This document shows positions 19,410-29,900 of a stretch of 64,000 nucleotides of DNA, piece by piece. Position 1 is the first letter of the stretch. Each line of letters starts with the position of its first letter. The stretch covers positions 71,298,001-71,362,000 of the forward strand of contig NC_068926.1 in assembly GCF_023091745.1 (NCBI RefSeq). Reading direction: 5' to 3'. The DNA comes from Budorcas taxicolor. Its lineage: Eukaryota > Chordata > Mammalia > Artiodactyla > Bovidae. Made by a program: the position numbers and the translations under genes. The notes under the pieces were generated by a model. It did not search any database and was not told where the DNA came from. It was given only the letters and a program-made list of their open reading frames with translations.

Positions 19410-19735
19410 TCTGCTTGTATATTGCGGAAACGGATCCTTCGTCAGCTGTTTCATTTGTTGTTATTCTCTCCCATTCTGAGGGCTATCTTTTCATCTTGCT
19501 TATCGTTTCCTTTGCTGTGCAAAAACATTTAAGTTTAATCAGGTCCCACTTGCTTACTTTTGTTCTTATTTCCCGTGAATCTAGGAGGTGGGTCAGGGGG
19601 GATCTTGCTTTGATTTATGTCATCAAGGGTTCTGCTTGTGTTTTCCTCTAAGAGTTTTATAGTTTCTGGTCATACATTTAGGTCTGCCCTTTTATCTTCT
19701 GCGTCAAGAGCTGCTTGTATCTGTGCCTTTTAGGC
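19410..19735 (-). mobile_element. Antisense L1 ORF2 fragment
   Basis: L1 antisense text (CTGTGCAAAAACATTTAAGT, TTGATTTATGTCATCAAGGG, TCTAAGAGTTTTATAGTTTC) just upstream of the CABIN1 CpG island. Confidence 0.75.
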
Positions 19736-19879
19736 TTCGGGTAACGTCGACGAGGATGCTCTTCCTTCCCCTGTTCGCTCTAAGTGTCCCCACGTCGCCG
19801 CGGTCTCCACAGCACCTGTCCGAAGTCTGAAACAGTAGTGCGTTACTGATACTACTGCGCAGGGTAGTTACTGTGCAGG

Positions 19880-20560
19880 GCCGCGGGCTTGGCCCCTCCA
19901 ACCGGGCGCCTCCTAGCTAACAGGGCTGGCGGGAGCTGGCGCCGGGTCCGCAGCCGCGCTCGGAGCTCTGCGCGTGGCCGCGTCCGCAGGCAGCCGGGGC
20001 CCCGCGCGCCGGACGGCGCCTGCGCGCTCTCTGATTGGCCGGCGCAGCCGGCGCCTGAGCCAATGGGAGCGCACCTTGTTGTCGGGCGCGCAGCCGGCCG
20101 GCGCTGGGGGCCGGCCGCCCTGGCGGTTGCTGTGGAGACGGCTGGTGAGCCCGCGGGCGACGCGGTTGGGGTGGGGGCGGAAGCCTGAGGGGCGGCGGGC
20201 GCGGGGCCCGGCCGGGCTGGCGCCAGGGCTCCCCGCGAAGAGACCGAGGCCGGGAGCCGGAGCGGCCCGGCGGGGGCCTCTAGCCAGCTCCCTGCTCAGC
20301 CCGGCGGCCTGAGAGTGGGGGGCTTCGCCTGGGGACGGCGGTCGCGGCGCAGGGCCCCGCGCTGAGCCCCCGCCTCGCGTCCTTCCGTTCCACCTTCGCG
20401 GCGGTGCTGCGCGGTGAGCGCCCCTTGCGGGTGGTGTCGCGCGTCCCCGGCTCCCCCCGCGGCCCGGCGGCTCCAGGCTGCAAGCCGCGGCCGCCCCGCC
20501 GCCGCTGGGCCCGATCGAGTCTCCGGACCGCGGCGGGGGGCGCTGCGCAGGCGGCCCTGG
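19880..20560 (+). promoter_or_regulatory. CABIN1: CABIN1 CpG island, promoter and probable non-coding exon 1
   Basis: Very CpG-dense segment, the only island upstream of the CABIN1 start codon. It contains an inverted CCAAT (ATTGG, 20034-20038) and a direct CCAAT (20060-20064) set in GC-box-rich sequence, with GCGC/TGCGCG palindromic stretches resembling NRF1 sites near 20018. A strong donor (GCTG followed by gtgagc, 20145) is the likely end of untranslated exon 1; no ATG-led CABIN1 peptide lies before it. The exact transcription start cannot be read from sequence. Confidence 0.6.
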
Positions 20561-20654
20561 GGCCTCTCGCTTCTCGGGCGCCTGGGTCACTGCAGGGCGT
20601 GCTGTGTATGCGGCTTCCACGCGGCTGGGCTTCCCTCCGTGTTGACCCTTCTTT

Positions 20655-20863
20655 TGCTTGTTGCTTAAGCCGTGTCCGACGCTTTGCGACCCCATGACTG
20701 CAGCACGCCAGGGCCTCCCGGTCCGTCGCCAACTCCCGGAGTTCACCCAAACCCATGTCCGTTTGAATCGGTGATGGCATCCAACCATCTCATCCTCTGT
20801 CGTCCCCTTTTCCTCCCGACTTCAATCTTTCCCAGCATCACTGTCTTTTCCAGTTAGCCGGCC
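20655..20863 (-). mobile_element. BovB LINE 3' end fragment
   Basis: Reverse BovB end (GTGTCCGACGCTTTGCGACC, GGTGATGGCATCCAACCATC) abutting the 3' shore of the CABIN1 CpG island. Confidence 0.85.
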
Positions 20864-20869
20864 TCTCTT

Positions 20870-21235
20870 TGCTTTTTTATAATATTATTACTTCTTGTGA
20901 CTATGTGTATACTTATAATGATATAAGTACTTGGGGGCTCTACATTGTCTAGTAAGTACTTGGGACATAGCCAAAGACAGTATGTAAGAGCGGGGCAGTG
21001 TTTCTATAACATTTTATTTAAGGACACTGAAGTTTGAGTCTTAAGTAAGTTTTACGTAATTTTCTTGTGTCCCGAAGTTTTTCAACCATTTGAAAATGTA
21101 GAAATCATTCTTTGCTCACTAGCCCACTGTTTTGCTACAGCCCAAGAGCAGAGAATGGTTTTTACATTTTTAAATAGTTGAAAAGCAAACTCAAATTAGG
21201 TCCATCGTCCCCCGCCACCCCCCATCCCTAAGACT
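20870..21235 (+). other. AT-rich part of CABIN1 intron 1
   Basis: About 21040-21200 resembles an old hAT/Charlie-like DNA transposon remnant (ATCATTCTTTGCTCACTAGC, GGTTTTTACATTTTTAAATAG), with low certainty. The rest is unrecognised. Confidence 0.3.
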
Positions 21236-21417
21236 GGGAATGCAAGATCCTATGGTAGCTCTATTTTTAGTACTTTAAGGAACCTCCTTACTGTTCTCCA
21301 TAGTGGCTGCACCAGTTTACATTCCCGCCAACAGGGTAAGAGGATTTTCTTTTCTCCATGCCCTCCAGCATTTGTTGTTCGTAGACTTTTTAATGATGGC
21401 CCTTCTGATTGGCAAAT

Positions 21418-22040
21418 AGATGGGGAAACAATGGAAACAGTGAGAGGCTTTGTTTTGGGGGGGCTCCAAAATTACTGCAGATGGTGGTTGCACCCATGAA
21501 ATTAAAAGATACTTGTTCCTTGGAAGAAAAGCTATGACCAACCTAGGTAGCATTTTAAAAAGCAGAGACATTACTTTGCCAACAAAGGTCCATCTAGTCA
21601 AAGCTGTGGTTTTCCCAGTAGTCATGTATGGATGTGAGAGTTGGGCTATAAAGAAAGCTGTGCACCGAAGAATTGATGCTTTTGCACTGTGATGTTGGAG
21701 AAGACTCTTGAGAGTCCCTTGGACTGCAGGGAGATCAAACCAGTCCATCCTGAAGGCAATCAGTCCTGAATATTCATTGGAAGGACCGATGCTGAAGCTC
21801 CAATGCTTTGGCCACCTGATACGAAAAACTGACTCATTGGGAAAGACCTTGATGCTGGGAAAGATTAAAGGCAGGAGGAGAAGGGGACGACAGAGGATGA
21901 GATGGTTGGATGGCATCACCAACTCTATGGACATGAGTTTAAGTAAGCTCTGGGAGTTGGTGATGGACAGGGAAGTCTGGTGTGCTGCAGTCCATGGGGT
22001 TGCAAAGAGTTGGACACAACTGAGCGACTGAACTGACTGA
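21418..22040 (+). mobile_element. 5'-truncated BovB LINE
   Basis: Sense copy of the last ~620 bp (ATGTATGGATGTGAGAGTTG, GATGAGATGGTTGGATGGC, GAGCGACTGAACTGACTGA end). Reverse-transcriptase core missing. Confidence 0.9.
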
Positions 22041-22066
22041 ATAATTAGTGATGTTAAACATATTTT

Positions 22067-22265
22067 CATGTGTGTTTCGCACGCTTAGTCGCATCCGACT
22101 CTAGGACCCCACACTAGGCTCCTCTTTCCACGGGGATTCTACAGGCAGGAATACTGGAGTGGGTCACCATGCCCTCCACCAGGGGATCTTCCCAACCCAG
22201 GGATGTAACCCAGGTCTCCTGCATTGCAGGCGGATTCTTCACGGTCTGAGCCACCAGGGAAGCCC
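22067..22265 (-). mobile_element. Bov-tA SINE
   Basis: Reverse copy ending GTCTGAGCCACCAGGGAAGC, inserted in the L1. Confidence 0.9.
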
Positions 22266-22284
22266 CGTGTGTCTTTTGGCCGCC

Positions 22285-22576
22285 TGTATTTTTATTTCTG
22301 GCTGTGCTGGGTCTTTGTTGCTGTGTGGCTACTTTCTATTCGCTGCGCGCAGGCTTCTCACTGCGGTGGCTTCTCTTGTTTTGGAGCACGGTCTCTAGGG
22401 TGCCTGGGCTTCAGCAGTTGCGGGCTGAGGACGCCATGGCACAGGCTCGGTCATTCTGGCACGTGGGCTCAGTTGCCCTGTGGCATGTGGCATCTCCCCC
22501 ACCGAGGGCTGAACCTGTGTCCTTGTTTTGGAAGCATGGAGTCTTAACCACTGGGCGGTGTGTCCAGCAAGTCCTG
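22285..22576 (-). mobile_element. Long CHR-1-like cetartiodactyl SINE
   Basis: Reverse copy with GGCTGTGCTGGGTCTTTGTT, TCACTGCGGTGGCTTCTC and GAAGCATGGAGTCTTAACC blocks. Confidence 0.7.
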
Positions 22577-22756
22577 TATGTCTTCTTTGGAGGAGTGTCT
22601 ATTTAGAACTTATACCTATTTTTTGATTGTGTATTTTTCGATATTCAGCTGTGTGAGGAGTATTTGTACATTTTGGAAATTAATTCGTTGTCAGTTGCAC
22701 CATTTGTAAATATTTTCTCCCATTCTGTAGGTTGTCTTTTAAACTGCACTTAGACT

Positions 22757-22926
22757 CGGAGAAGGCAATGGCACCCACTCCAGTACTCTTGCCCGGAAAA
22801 TCCCATGGACGGAGGAGCCTGGTAGGCTGCAGTCCATGAGGTCCCTGAGTTGGGCACGACTGAGCGACTTCACTTTCACTTTTCACTTTCATGGATTGGA
22901 GAAGGAAATGGCAACCCACTCCAGTG
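22757..22926 (+). mobile_element. Bov-tA SINE plus partial second unit
   Basis: GGAGAAGGCAATGGCACCC to GAGCGACTTCACTTTCAC, followed by a restart GGAGAAGGAAATGGCAACCC (22898). A poly(C) run lies just after, at about 22965-22981. Confidence 0.85.
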
Positions 22927-23105
22927 TGGAAAATTGCAACAATGATACAATGAGTTTCCAACCCACCCCCCCCCCCCCCCACCTTCCCTAACTTTAACAT
23001 CTTATATAACCCTAGTGCAATTGTCAGTAAAAGGAAACTCATTCTGATACAATATTATTAACTCAACTGTCACTTTTCTATATAGTTGCAACCCTAGTCC
23101 TTAAA

Positions 23106-24405
23106 GTTCAGTTCATTTCAGTTGCTCAGTCGTGTCCGACCCCATGAATCGTAGCACGCCAGGCCTCCCTGTCCATCACCATCTCCTGGAGTTCACTCAG
23201 ACTCACGTCCATTGAGTCTGTGACGCCATCCAGCCATCTCATCCTCGGTCGTCCCCTTCTCCTCCTGTCCCCAGTCCCTCCCAGCATCAGAGTCTTTTCC
23301 AGTGAGTCAACTCTTCGCATGAGGTGGCCAAAGTACTGGAGTTTCAGCTTTAGCATCAGTCCTTCCAATGAACACCCAGGACTGATCTCCTTCAGAATGG
23401 ACTGGTTGGATCTCCTTGCAGTCCAAGGGACTCTCAAGAGTCTTCTCCAACACCACAGTGCAAAAGCATCAATTCTTCGGCACTCAGCTTTCTTCACAGT
23501 CCAACTCTCACATCCATACATGACCACAGGAAAAACCATAAAAGAATGCTCAAGCTATCACACAATTGCACTCATCTCACATGCTAGTAAAGTAATGCTC
23601 AAAAGTCTCCAAGCCAGGCTTCAGCAATATGTGAACCATGAACTCCCTGATGTTCAAGCTGATTTTAGAAAAGGCAGAGGAACCAGAGATCAAATTGCCA
23701 ACATCTGCTGGATCATGGAAAAAGCAAGCGAGTTCCAGAAAAACATCTATTTCTGCTTTCTTGACTATGCCAAAGCCTTTGACTGTGTGGATCACAGTAA
23801 ACTGGAAAATTCTGAAAGAGATGGGAATACCAGACCACCTAACCTGCCTCTTGAGAAATCTGTATGCAGACCAGGAAGCAACAGTTAGAACTGGACATGG
23901 AACAACAGAGTGGTTCCAAATAGGAAAAGGAGTGCTTCAAGGCTGTATATTGTCACCCTGCTTATTTGACTTATACGCAGAGTATATCATGAGAAACGCT
24001 GGACTAGAAGAAACACAAGCTGGAATCAAGATTACCGGGAGAAATATCAATAACCTCAGATATGCAGATGACACCAGCCTTATGGCAGAAAGTGAAGAGG
24101 AACTAAAAAGCCTCTTGATGAAAGTGAGAGAGGAGAGCGAAAAAGTTGGCTTAAAGCTCAACGTTCAGAAAAAGAAGATCATGGCATCCGGTTCCATCAC
24201 TTCATGGGAAATAGATGTGGAAACAGTGTCAGACTGTATTTTTCTGGGCTCCAAATCACTGCAGATGGTGACTGCAGCCATGAAATTAAAAGATGCTTAC
24301 TCCTTGGAAGAGAAGTTATGACCAACCTAGATAGTATATTCAAAAGCAGAGACATTACTTTGCCGACTAAGGTCCGTCTAGTCAAGCCTATGGTTTTCCC
24401 TCTCC
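23106..24405 (-). mobile_element. BovB LINE with 5' inversion (twin-primed insertion)
   Basis: The 3' 435 bp lie on the minus strand (23106-23539), and the preceding reverse-transcriptase part is inverted onto the plus strand (23540-24405). The two parts meet at the same consensus point (both end at the GGTTTTTCC / GGTTTTCCC text), so almost nothing is lost or duplicated. An 11-bp target-site duplication, one mismatch, is seen at 23098-23108 and 24403-24413. The inverted part encodes an RT piece with YADD intact but several frame breaks; it is not a functional gene. Confidence 0.85.
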
Positions 24406-24442
24406 TTTAAGTTATTCAGTGTTTTATTAACTTCTTGGCCAT

Positions 24443-24709
24443 GCTGCTGCTGCTGCTGCTAAGTCGCTTCAGTCATGTCCGACTCTGTGCGACCCCATAG
24501 ACGGCTGCCCACCAGGCCCCCCCGTCACTGGGATTCTCCAGGCAAGAACACGACTGGGTTGCCATTTCCTTCTCCAGTGCATGAAAGTGAGAAGTGAAAG
24601 TGAAGTTGCTCAGTCGTGTCCTACTCATAGCGACCCCATGGACTGCAGCCCACCAGGTTCCTCCATCCATGGGATTTTCCAGGCAAGAGTACTGGAGTGG
24701 GGTGCCTAC
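24443..24709 (-). mobile_element. Bov-A2 type SINE, two units
   Basis: Starts with a (TGC) run and AAGTCGCTTCAGTCATGTCC; second unit GTTGCTCAGTCGTGTCC; ends GTACTGGAGTGGGGTGCC. Confidence 0.9.
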
Positions 24710-25423
24710 TGTTTGTCTAATATTGCTCATTTTAGGCTTGTCTGCTGTTTTCTCATGATTAGAGAGAAGTTATGCATTTTAGGCCAAAATAACACAAACA
24801 TGTTCTACCTATGGGGTAAGATTTTAGAAATGTTCATATTTTGAATACTTTATTTTCCACTACGAATATATTCTGTTACCTGTATACGTTTTGTAGAGAC
24901 AGGCATAGGTATTCCACTAATGAAGTTTCCTTCTATTTGGCCACATGAAATGTCCATTTCTCCCTTACGTGTCCACTGAATTGGTAGATATGTTATATTC
25001 CCAAATAAGATGCGTATAAAGTTCCTAGAATTCCAAGAAGAAATGTCAGTGTTCTCCCAAATACCCTGGGATGCCAGGCTCTATGAGGTTAACTCCTCGG
25101 ATGATTTTCGTATTGATGCAAAAATAAATAGTTGGATTTTAAAAGATCTGTGTTCTGGGCGATAAAAAATGCCTCTGCGTGTGCTCCGGCTTCTCCTCTG
25201 CCCTCGCTCCCTACCACGCCCCTCCCCCCGCCCCCTGGCCGTTTGGTGATCACAGTGTCCATCACAGCGTAGTTTATGGTGAAGCCACCGTTTCCAGAGC
25301 TAATGAGCAGCATGCTTTGCTTGTTTAAATGTAGAAACCAGGAGATGAGATAGCTATCAAGCTAGTGGGGCGGTGTGTCCCTTGCCTGTGAAGGAGACTG
25401 TCCTTCCTCCTTCCTTGTAAGGG
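24710..25423 (+). other. CABIN1: CABIN1 intron 1, repeat-free part
   Basis: AT-rich unique sequence; no exon or repeat recognised. Confidence 0.5.
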
Positions 25424-25515
25424 CCCTGGAGACCACAGAGCCCGTGTGGAGGGCGCAGCTGTGAGCTCGCCCTGGAGACCACAGAGCCCGTGTGGAGGGC
25501 ACAGCCGTGAGCTCT
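25424..25515 (+). repeat. 46-bp perfect-period tandem duplication
   Basis: CCCTGGAGACCACAGAGCCC begins at 25424 and again at 25470; the units differ at a few bases. Confidence 0.85.
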
Positions 25516-26079
25516 GCTGGCGGGAGTCGTGGCCACACACTCAGTCCCTGCCCAGGCTCAGTTACACTGCCTGCTGGGCCCACGCAGGGCTCTGTGCTGA
25601 CCCCCGGGTGGGCCGTTTCCTGGCGCCTCGCTCTGCCCTCCCTGGAGCGTTTGGTGGTGCTGCGTCGGCTGGAGCCCGGTGTTGCCTGGCACCCTGCTGC
25701 CCGCTGGAGGCCCCTGAGGGCTCAGTTCTGTGGGCTTCCCCCTGGGGCGTGCCCTCAGCACCCCTGCTGCAGTCAGGCTCCTGCCCTGTCTTCCTTTAGC
25801 AGACCCCACAGATCCGCGAGCGTGGGCTTGTCCACTCAGCTGTGCACCCCCCAGCTCTGTCCCCTCCCCCTGAAGGGGCCCTGTCCCGGCAGGAGCCACC
25901 CCTCCAGGCCCTCTCCCTGGCCCCGCCTCTCTCCCGCTGCTGTGGCCTGGTGGCGTCTGCATGGGCACATGGGTGGGCTTGGCAGCCTGTGGCCTCGGTG
26001 GCGGCTTCTTTCGGTGGCTGTGCCCTCACGGTGCCCGCGGGGGGCGGCAAGTGCTGCACTGTGGTTTGTTTCACGACTG

Positions 26080-26235
26080 AACAATGACCCAGTGGCTGTC
26101 CGGGCAGCCCACATCTTCTGTGTCCATTCGTCAGCTGCTGGGCCTGTTTTAGGACCGAATGATAACCCAGTGGCTGTCCGGGCAGCCCACAGTTTCTGTG
26201 TCCATTCATCAGGTGATGGGCGTTTGAGTTGCCCC
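26080..26235 (+). repeat. About 77-bp tandem duplication
   Basis: CCCAGTGGCTGTCCGGGCAG followed by CCCACA and TTCTGTGTCCATTC occurs twice, about 77 bp apart, at the left edge of an old L1 remnant. Confidence 0.8.
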
Positions 26236-26430
26236 CACCTGGAGTCTGCCGTGCAGAACGATGCTGTGCACATTTGTGGGTGCGCTTTGCTGTGGACAAG
26301 TCTCCGTTTCCCTTGGGAGTGGCCCCCAGCACTCTGAGCAGCTGCCGCTGCCAGTAGGCTTCACTGCTCTCATTCCCATCTGCAGGGTGTGAGGGTCAGG
26401 TTTCTCCACGTCCTCACCAGTCTGTGAAAT
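26185..26430 (-). mobile_element. Very diverged antisense L1 remnant
   Basis: GC-shifted but recognisable L1 order: GTGTCCATTCATCAGGTGAT, then ACATTTGTGGGTGC, then TTTCTCCACGTCCTCACCAG. Confidence 0.5.
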
Positions 26431-26867
26431 TTCTACAGATTTCACACTGGTCTGCCTGCCTCTAAGTTTTTCCTTTGTTTTCCGCATAGTTTTTTCTTTT
26501 ACGTTCCCCTCTCGCCCTCCAGGCCCCTGTCTCCCCCCCCCACCGCCTGCACCCCAGTCTTATCGCAGGCCTTCCTCCTTCACCTTCCCCATCTGGGCGG
26601 GTGACCTGGTCTCTACCTGCTGCCTGTGTTTCCATTTTATTCACCTTTTGAAGAAATAACTGTTTGCCAGTCTACTACTGTGCTGAGCAGTGAGCCCCGG
26701 GGTTGTGTCAGGCTCTCTCCGCCGTGTCCCCAATTGTCTGGCCAGGGTGGGCGCTCTGTCCCTAGGCCAGGGGCTCCCCAGGTGGCAGACTGCAGAGCCG
26801 TTCGACCGAGCCGTCCCCGGGCCCGGCTCTTCCTGGCCCCCCTCAGCCTGTCCTGCTCCCTCCCCAG

Positions 26868-26925
26868 GAGCCGAGTGGGCTGGCCCTGCCCGCCGCAGCT
26901 GCCTGTGCCAGAGGCTCCGACCATG
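26868..26925 (+). CDS. CABIN1: CABIN1 exon 2: 5' UTR plus the ATG as its last three bases
   Basis: The start codon at 26923-26925 is immediately followed by the donor gtatgt, so only Met1 is coded here and Ile2 begins in the next exon. The acceptor is probably the ctccctccccag ending at 26867; a nearer alternative is the cgccgcag ending at 26898, which would give a 27-nt exon. Context gaccATG, then ATT after splicing. Confidence 0.8.
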
Positions 26926-29900
26926 GTATGTGCTGGTGCTCGGCCTCCCTCCGGGGGGAGGGGCGGGTTCTTGGGGGCCCTGAAGGCTGTCCGAGTGGGG
27001 CTGTGGGCACCTTCGAGGGTGTGGGTGTCCGCCCTCCTGTGGGTGGTTGGCAGGACCGCATCTCTGTGGCAGAGAGACACAGCCCGTGTCATTGGAGGCT
27101 GTTTTTCTGGTGCCTGGGTCTTCTGCTGCATCAGGCTGTTGCTGGGTGTCCCCAGCCTGGCCCTTCTGTAGTGGACACATTCCCTAAGCTGGTTGGCGTG
27201 GTCCCTTCAGAATGCTCCAGGTCCCCTTTTCCCTGGATGGCCACCTGCCATTCAGCCCCACGTCTGGGGAGGCCTAGCTGTTGGAGGCAGAGTGTGCTCC
27301 AGAGAGCTGTGCGCCTTGTAGGCTGTTGACGAGATGAGCCATGTTTTGTCTAAAAGCAGCTCTCCTCCCTCGCACCTCTGCCTCTAGATTCGAATCGCAG
27401 CCTTGAATGCCAGCTCCACGGTCGAAGATGATCATGAAGGAAGCTTTAAAAGTCACAAGACCCAGACGAAGGAGGCACAGGTGTGCGGTCACGGCCTCCT
27501 CTGCAGCTGGCCCTGGAGTCTCCTTTCCCTCCTGGGCTCTGGGTTGTTCTGGCTGACATGGCCGCCCCCCCAGAAGGTGTCAGCGGGGCTCCTGGAACCT
27601 TGGCCTTGCTCGGGCCGTGCCCTCGGCTTGCTGCCTGCTGGTGCCCGGACTCAGCTGAGCCCACCTTGCTTGTGTCCACCTGGGGGGCCGCTGAGCAGTG
27701 AGCCCCTGGGAGGGTGGGGCCTCAGGACCGTCTCCACCGCAGCGAGGCCGGCTCACACGGCCTGGAGTGCAGCCCCCACATGCACGGTCGGCTTGAAGAG
27801 ACACACCTCTATGCTCTCGGAAAACGCTTCCCGTCTTGGTTTTTCAGGAAGCAGAGGCTTTTGCCTTGTACCACAAGGCCCTGGACCTGCAGAAGCACGA
27901 CCGATTTGAGGAGTCCGCCAAGGCCTACCACGAGCTGCTGGAGGCGCGCCTGCTGCGGGAGGTGAGTGCGCCAGGCTTTCCCACGTGCGGAACGCCCTCC
28001 TTGCTGCGGTGCTCCAAGGTTGGGCGAGTCCAGAGACGCGCGCGTCACAGTCTGCCAGCTGCGGCGCTCTGTCCGCTCTCAGCATGGAGGCGGCCGTGTG
28101 GATGGCTCAGGGCCTCCTGTTTTGGGAAGTGGCAGAGCACGCGTGCTGTGGGCGCCACCGTCCGCGCTCGGGCCCTCGGGTGTGCCGGGCGTGCCGGGCG
28201 CGTCCCCTCCCTGTCTTGCTGCCCAGATGGCCTGCAAACTGAGTCCCAGGGGTCTGGCCTTTCTCGTCTGTGTGCTCAGAGCTGGGGTGGGGGTGGGGGT
28301 GTCCTTGAAAGACCCCCAGGGCCACACTGTTCTCCAGTGGAGGGTGGTTCTGGACTGGCCCCCAGGCCTGCACAGAGGCCGGGGCCCTGCTGATGGCCTG
28401 CGGAGGCTTCAGGCCTGGCTCTCACGTTGCACCTCTCTGCCGCGTTCCCAGGCGGTTCCGTCTGGCGATGAGAAGGAGGGGCTGAAGCACCCTGGGCTGA
28501 TGCTGAAGTACTCCACATACAAGAACCTGGCGCAGCTGGCCGCCCAGCGGGAGGACCTGGAGACGGCCATGGAGTTCTACCTGGAGGTGCTCCCCGCGGG
28601 CCTCAGGCAGCCCCTGGGGGCCGCGTGGCTCCCCTGTCGTCCCTGGGCACTCTGGGCAGCGGGGATGGTGCTGTCCCCTTGGATGCCTGCTGGCGAGGGC
28701 GGGGTTCACTGAGCACGCATCTGCGGCGCTGCTTGCAGGCGGTCATGCTGGACTCCACGGATGTCAACCTCTGGTATAAGATCGGACACGTGGCCCTGAA
28801 GCTCATCCGGGTGCCCCTGGCTCGCCACGCGTTTGAGGAAGGGCTGCGGTGCAACCCTGACCACTGGCCCTGCCTGGACAACCTCATCACTGTCCTGTAC
28901 ACCCTCAGCGACTACACCAGTGAGTGGGGTGCGGCTGAGTTCTCCTGCGCGCGCTGCGTCGGCGTGCGGGCGGGTGGGCGGCTTGGCTGGGCTCGGGGCC
29001 TGCGCCGACGCGCGGGGCTGTCTGCCCAGCGCTCAGGGGAGGTGGAGGTGCGCTTGCTTCCCCGCTGTGCTGTGCTCGCTGTCCGCCTCAGTCGCGGCCC
29101 GCCGCTGGCGCCCTGGTGGGAAGACGGGCTCCCTTCAGCCTTCCCTCCAGCGCCGCCGCCTCCTGCCCCAGGCCTGCTCTGTGATTTGCTAATGGGCGAT
29201 CTGGTGGCTGCAGTCTCGCTCCCAGTGCCGGAAGCTCACTTCCTCCTCCTCGCAGCTTATCATAGCCCCCTCTGTAGAGCAGCGTGGATGCTGGAAACAC
29301 CTGTGCCAGATGGAGCCCCCGTCTGCCTTGTGGTGGCGTCACTCGCTGCCCTGCCTGGCCCTCTGCTCTGCAGGGCACACATGGCCCCTTGTGGGCCATC
29401 CCGAGGCGGGCGCTGACGGGGTCCTGAGCCTCCTGGGCCAGCTCCTCCCGGCGGCTGTGCAGGAGGGCCCTGGGCAGGACGGTGCAGGGTAGCTGGCCTC
29501 GGGCACAGACACACACCAGCGCCCAGCCTGGGTGAAGGTTTCAGCCGGGAGCTCCTGGCTCTGACGGCTCTTCCTTCCCTTTCCAGGTGTGGGTGGGGCA
29601 GGACAGGGTGGCGGAGGCTGGGCCAACTCTCCTCCCTGGCTCCATGTGCTCGAGCCTGGTGGCAGGGGCCAGCTGCTGGTCCCCTCCCTGTGGTCACTGC
29701 CCGAGGCGACCCCAGCCTCTCCCTGGGTCCCCAGAGCCCGCTTAGCCACCCCTGCCCCCCCAGGGAGGGCCGGCATGTCTCGCGGCCCCCGCTGTGGGCC
29801 TCTGCTGTCTGTCTTCTCTGCGCGGCTCGCGGCCTCTGCTGTCTGTCCTCTCCTCTGCGTGGCCCGTGGCCTCCGCCTTTGGGCCTCTGCTGTCTGTCCT

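Larger units (their letters stand above)
21240..22745 (-). mobile_element. L1 fragment (antisense) broken up by three later insertions
   Basis: Antisense L1 blocks at 21240-21417 (CTGTTCTCCATAGTGGCTGC), about 22041-22066 (TTAGTGATGTTAAACATATT) and 22577-22745 (GTCTTCTTTGGAGGAGTGTC) stay in register. Between them lie a BovB, a Bov-tA and a CHR SINE. Confidence 0.7.

Noticed and set aside
17238..19880. MIF or GSTT2/GSTT4 in the DDT-CABIN1 gap, as in neighbouring mammalian clusters
   Set aside because: No matching exon text was seen on either strand; those genes are presumably left of the window.
19913..20788. 291-codon minus-strand open frame over the CABIN1 promoter
   Set aside because: Same GC-rich artefact; it also runs into a BovB fragment, so it cannot be a conserved gene.
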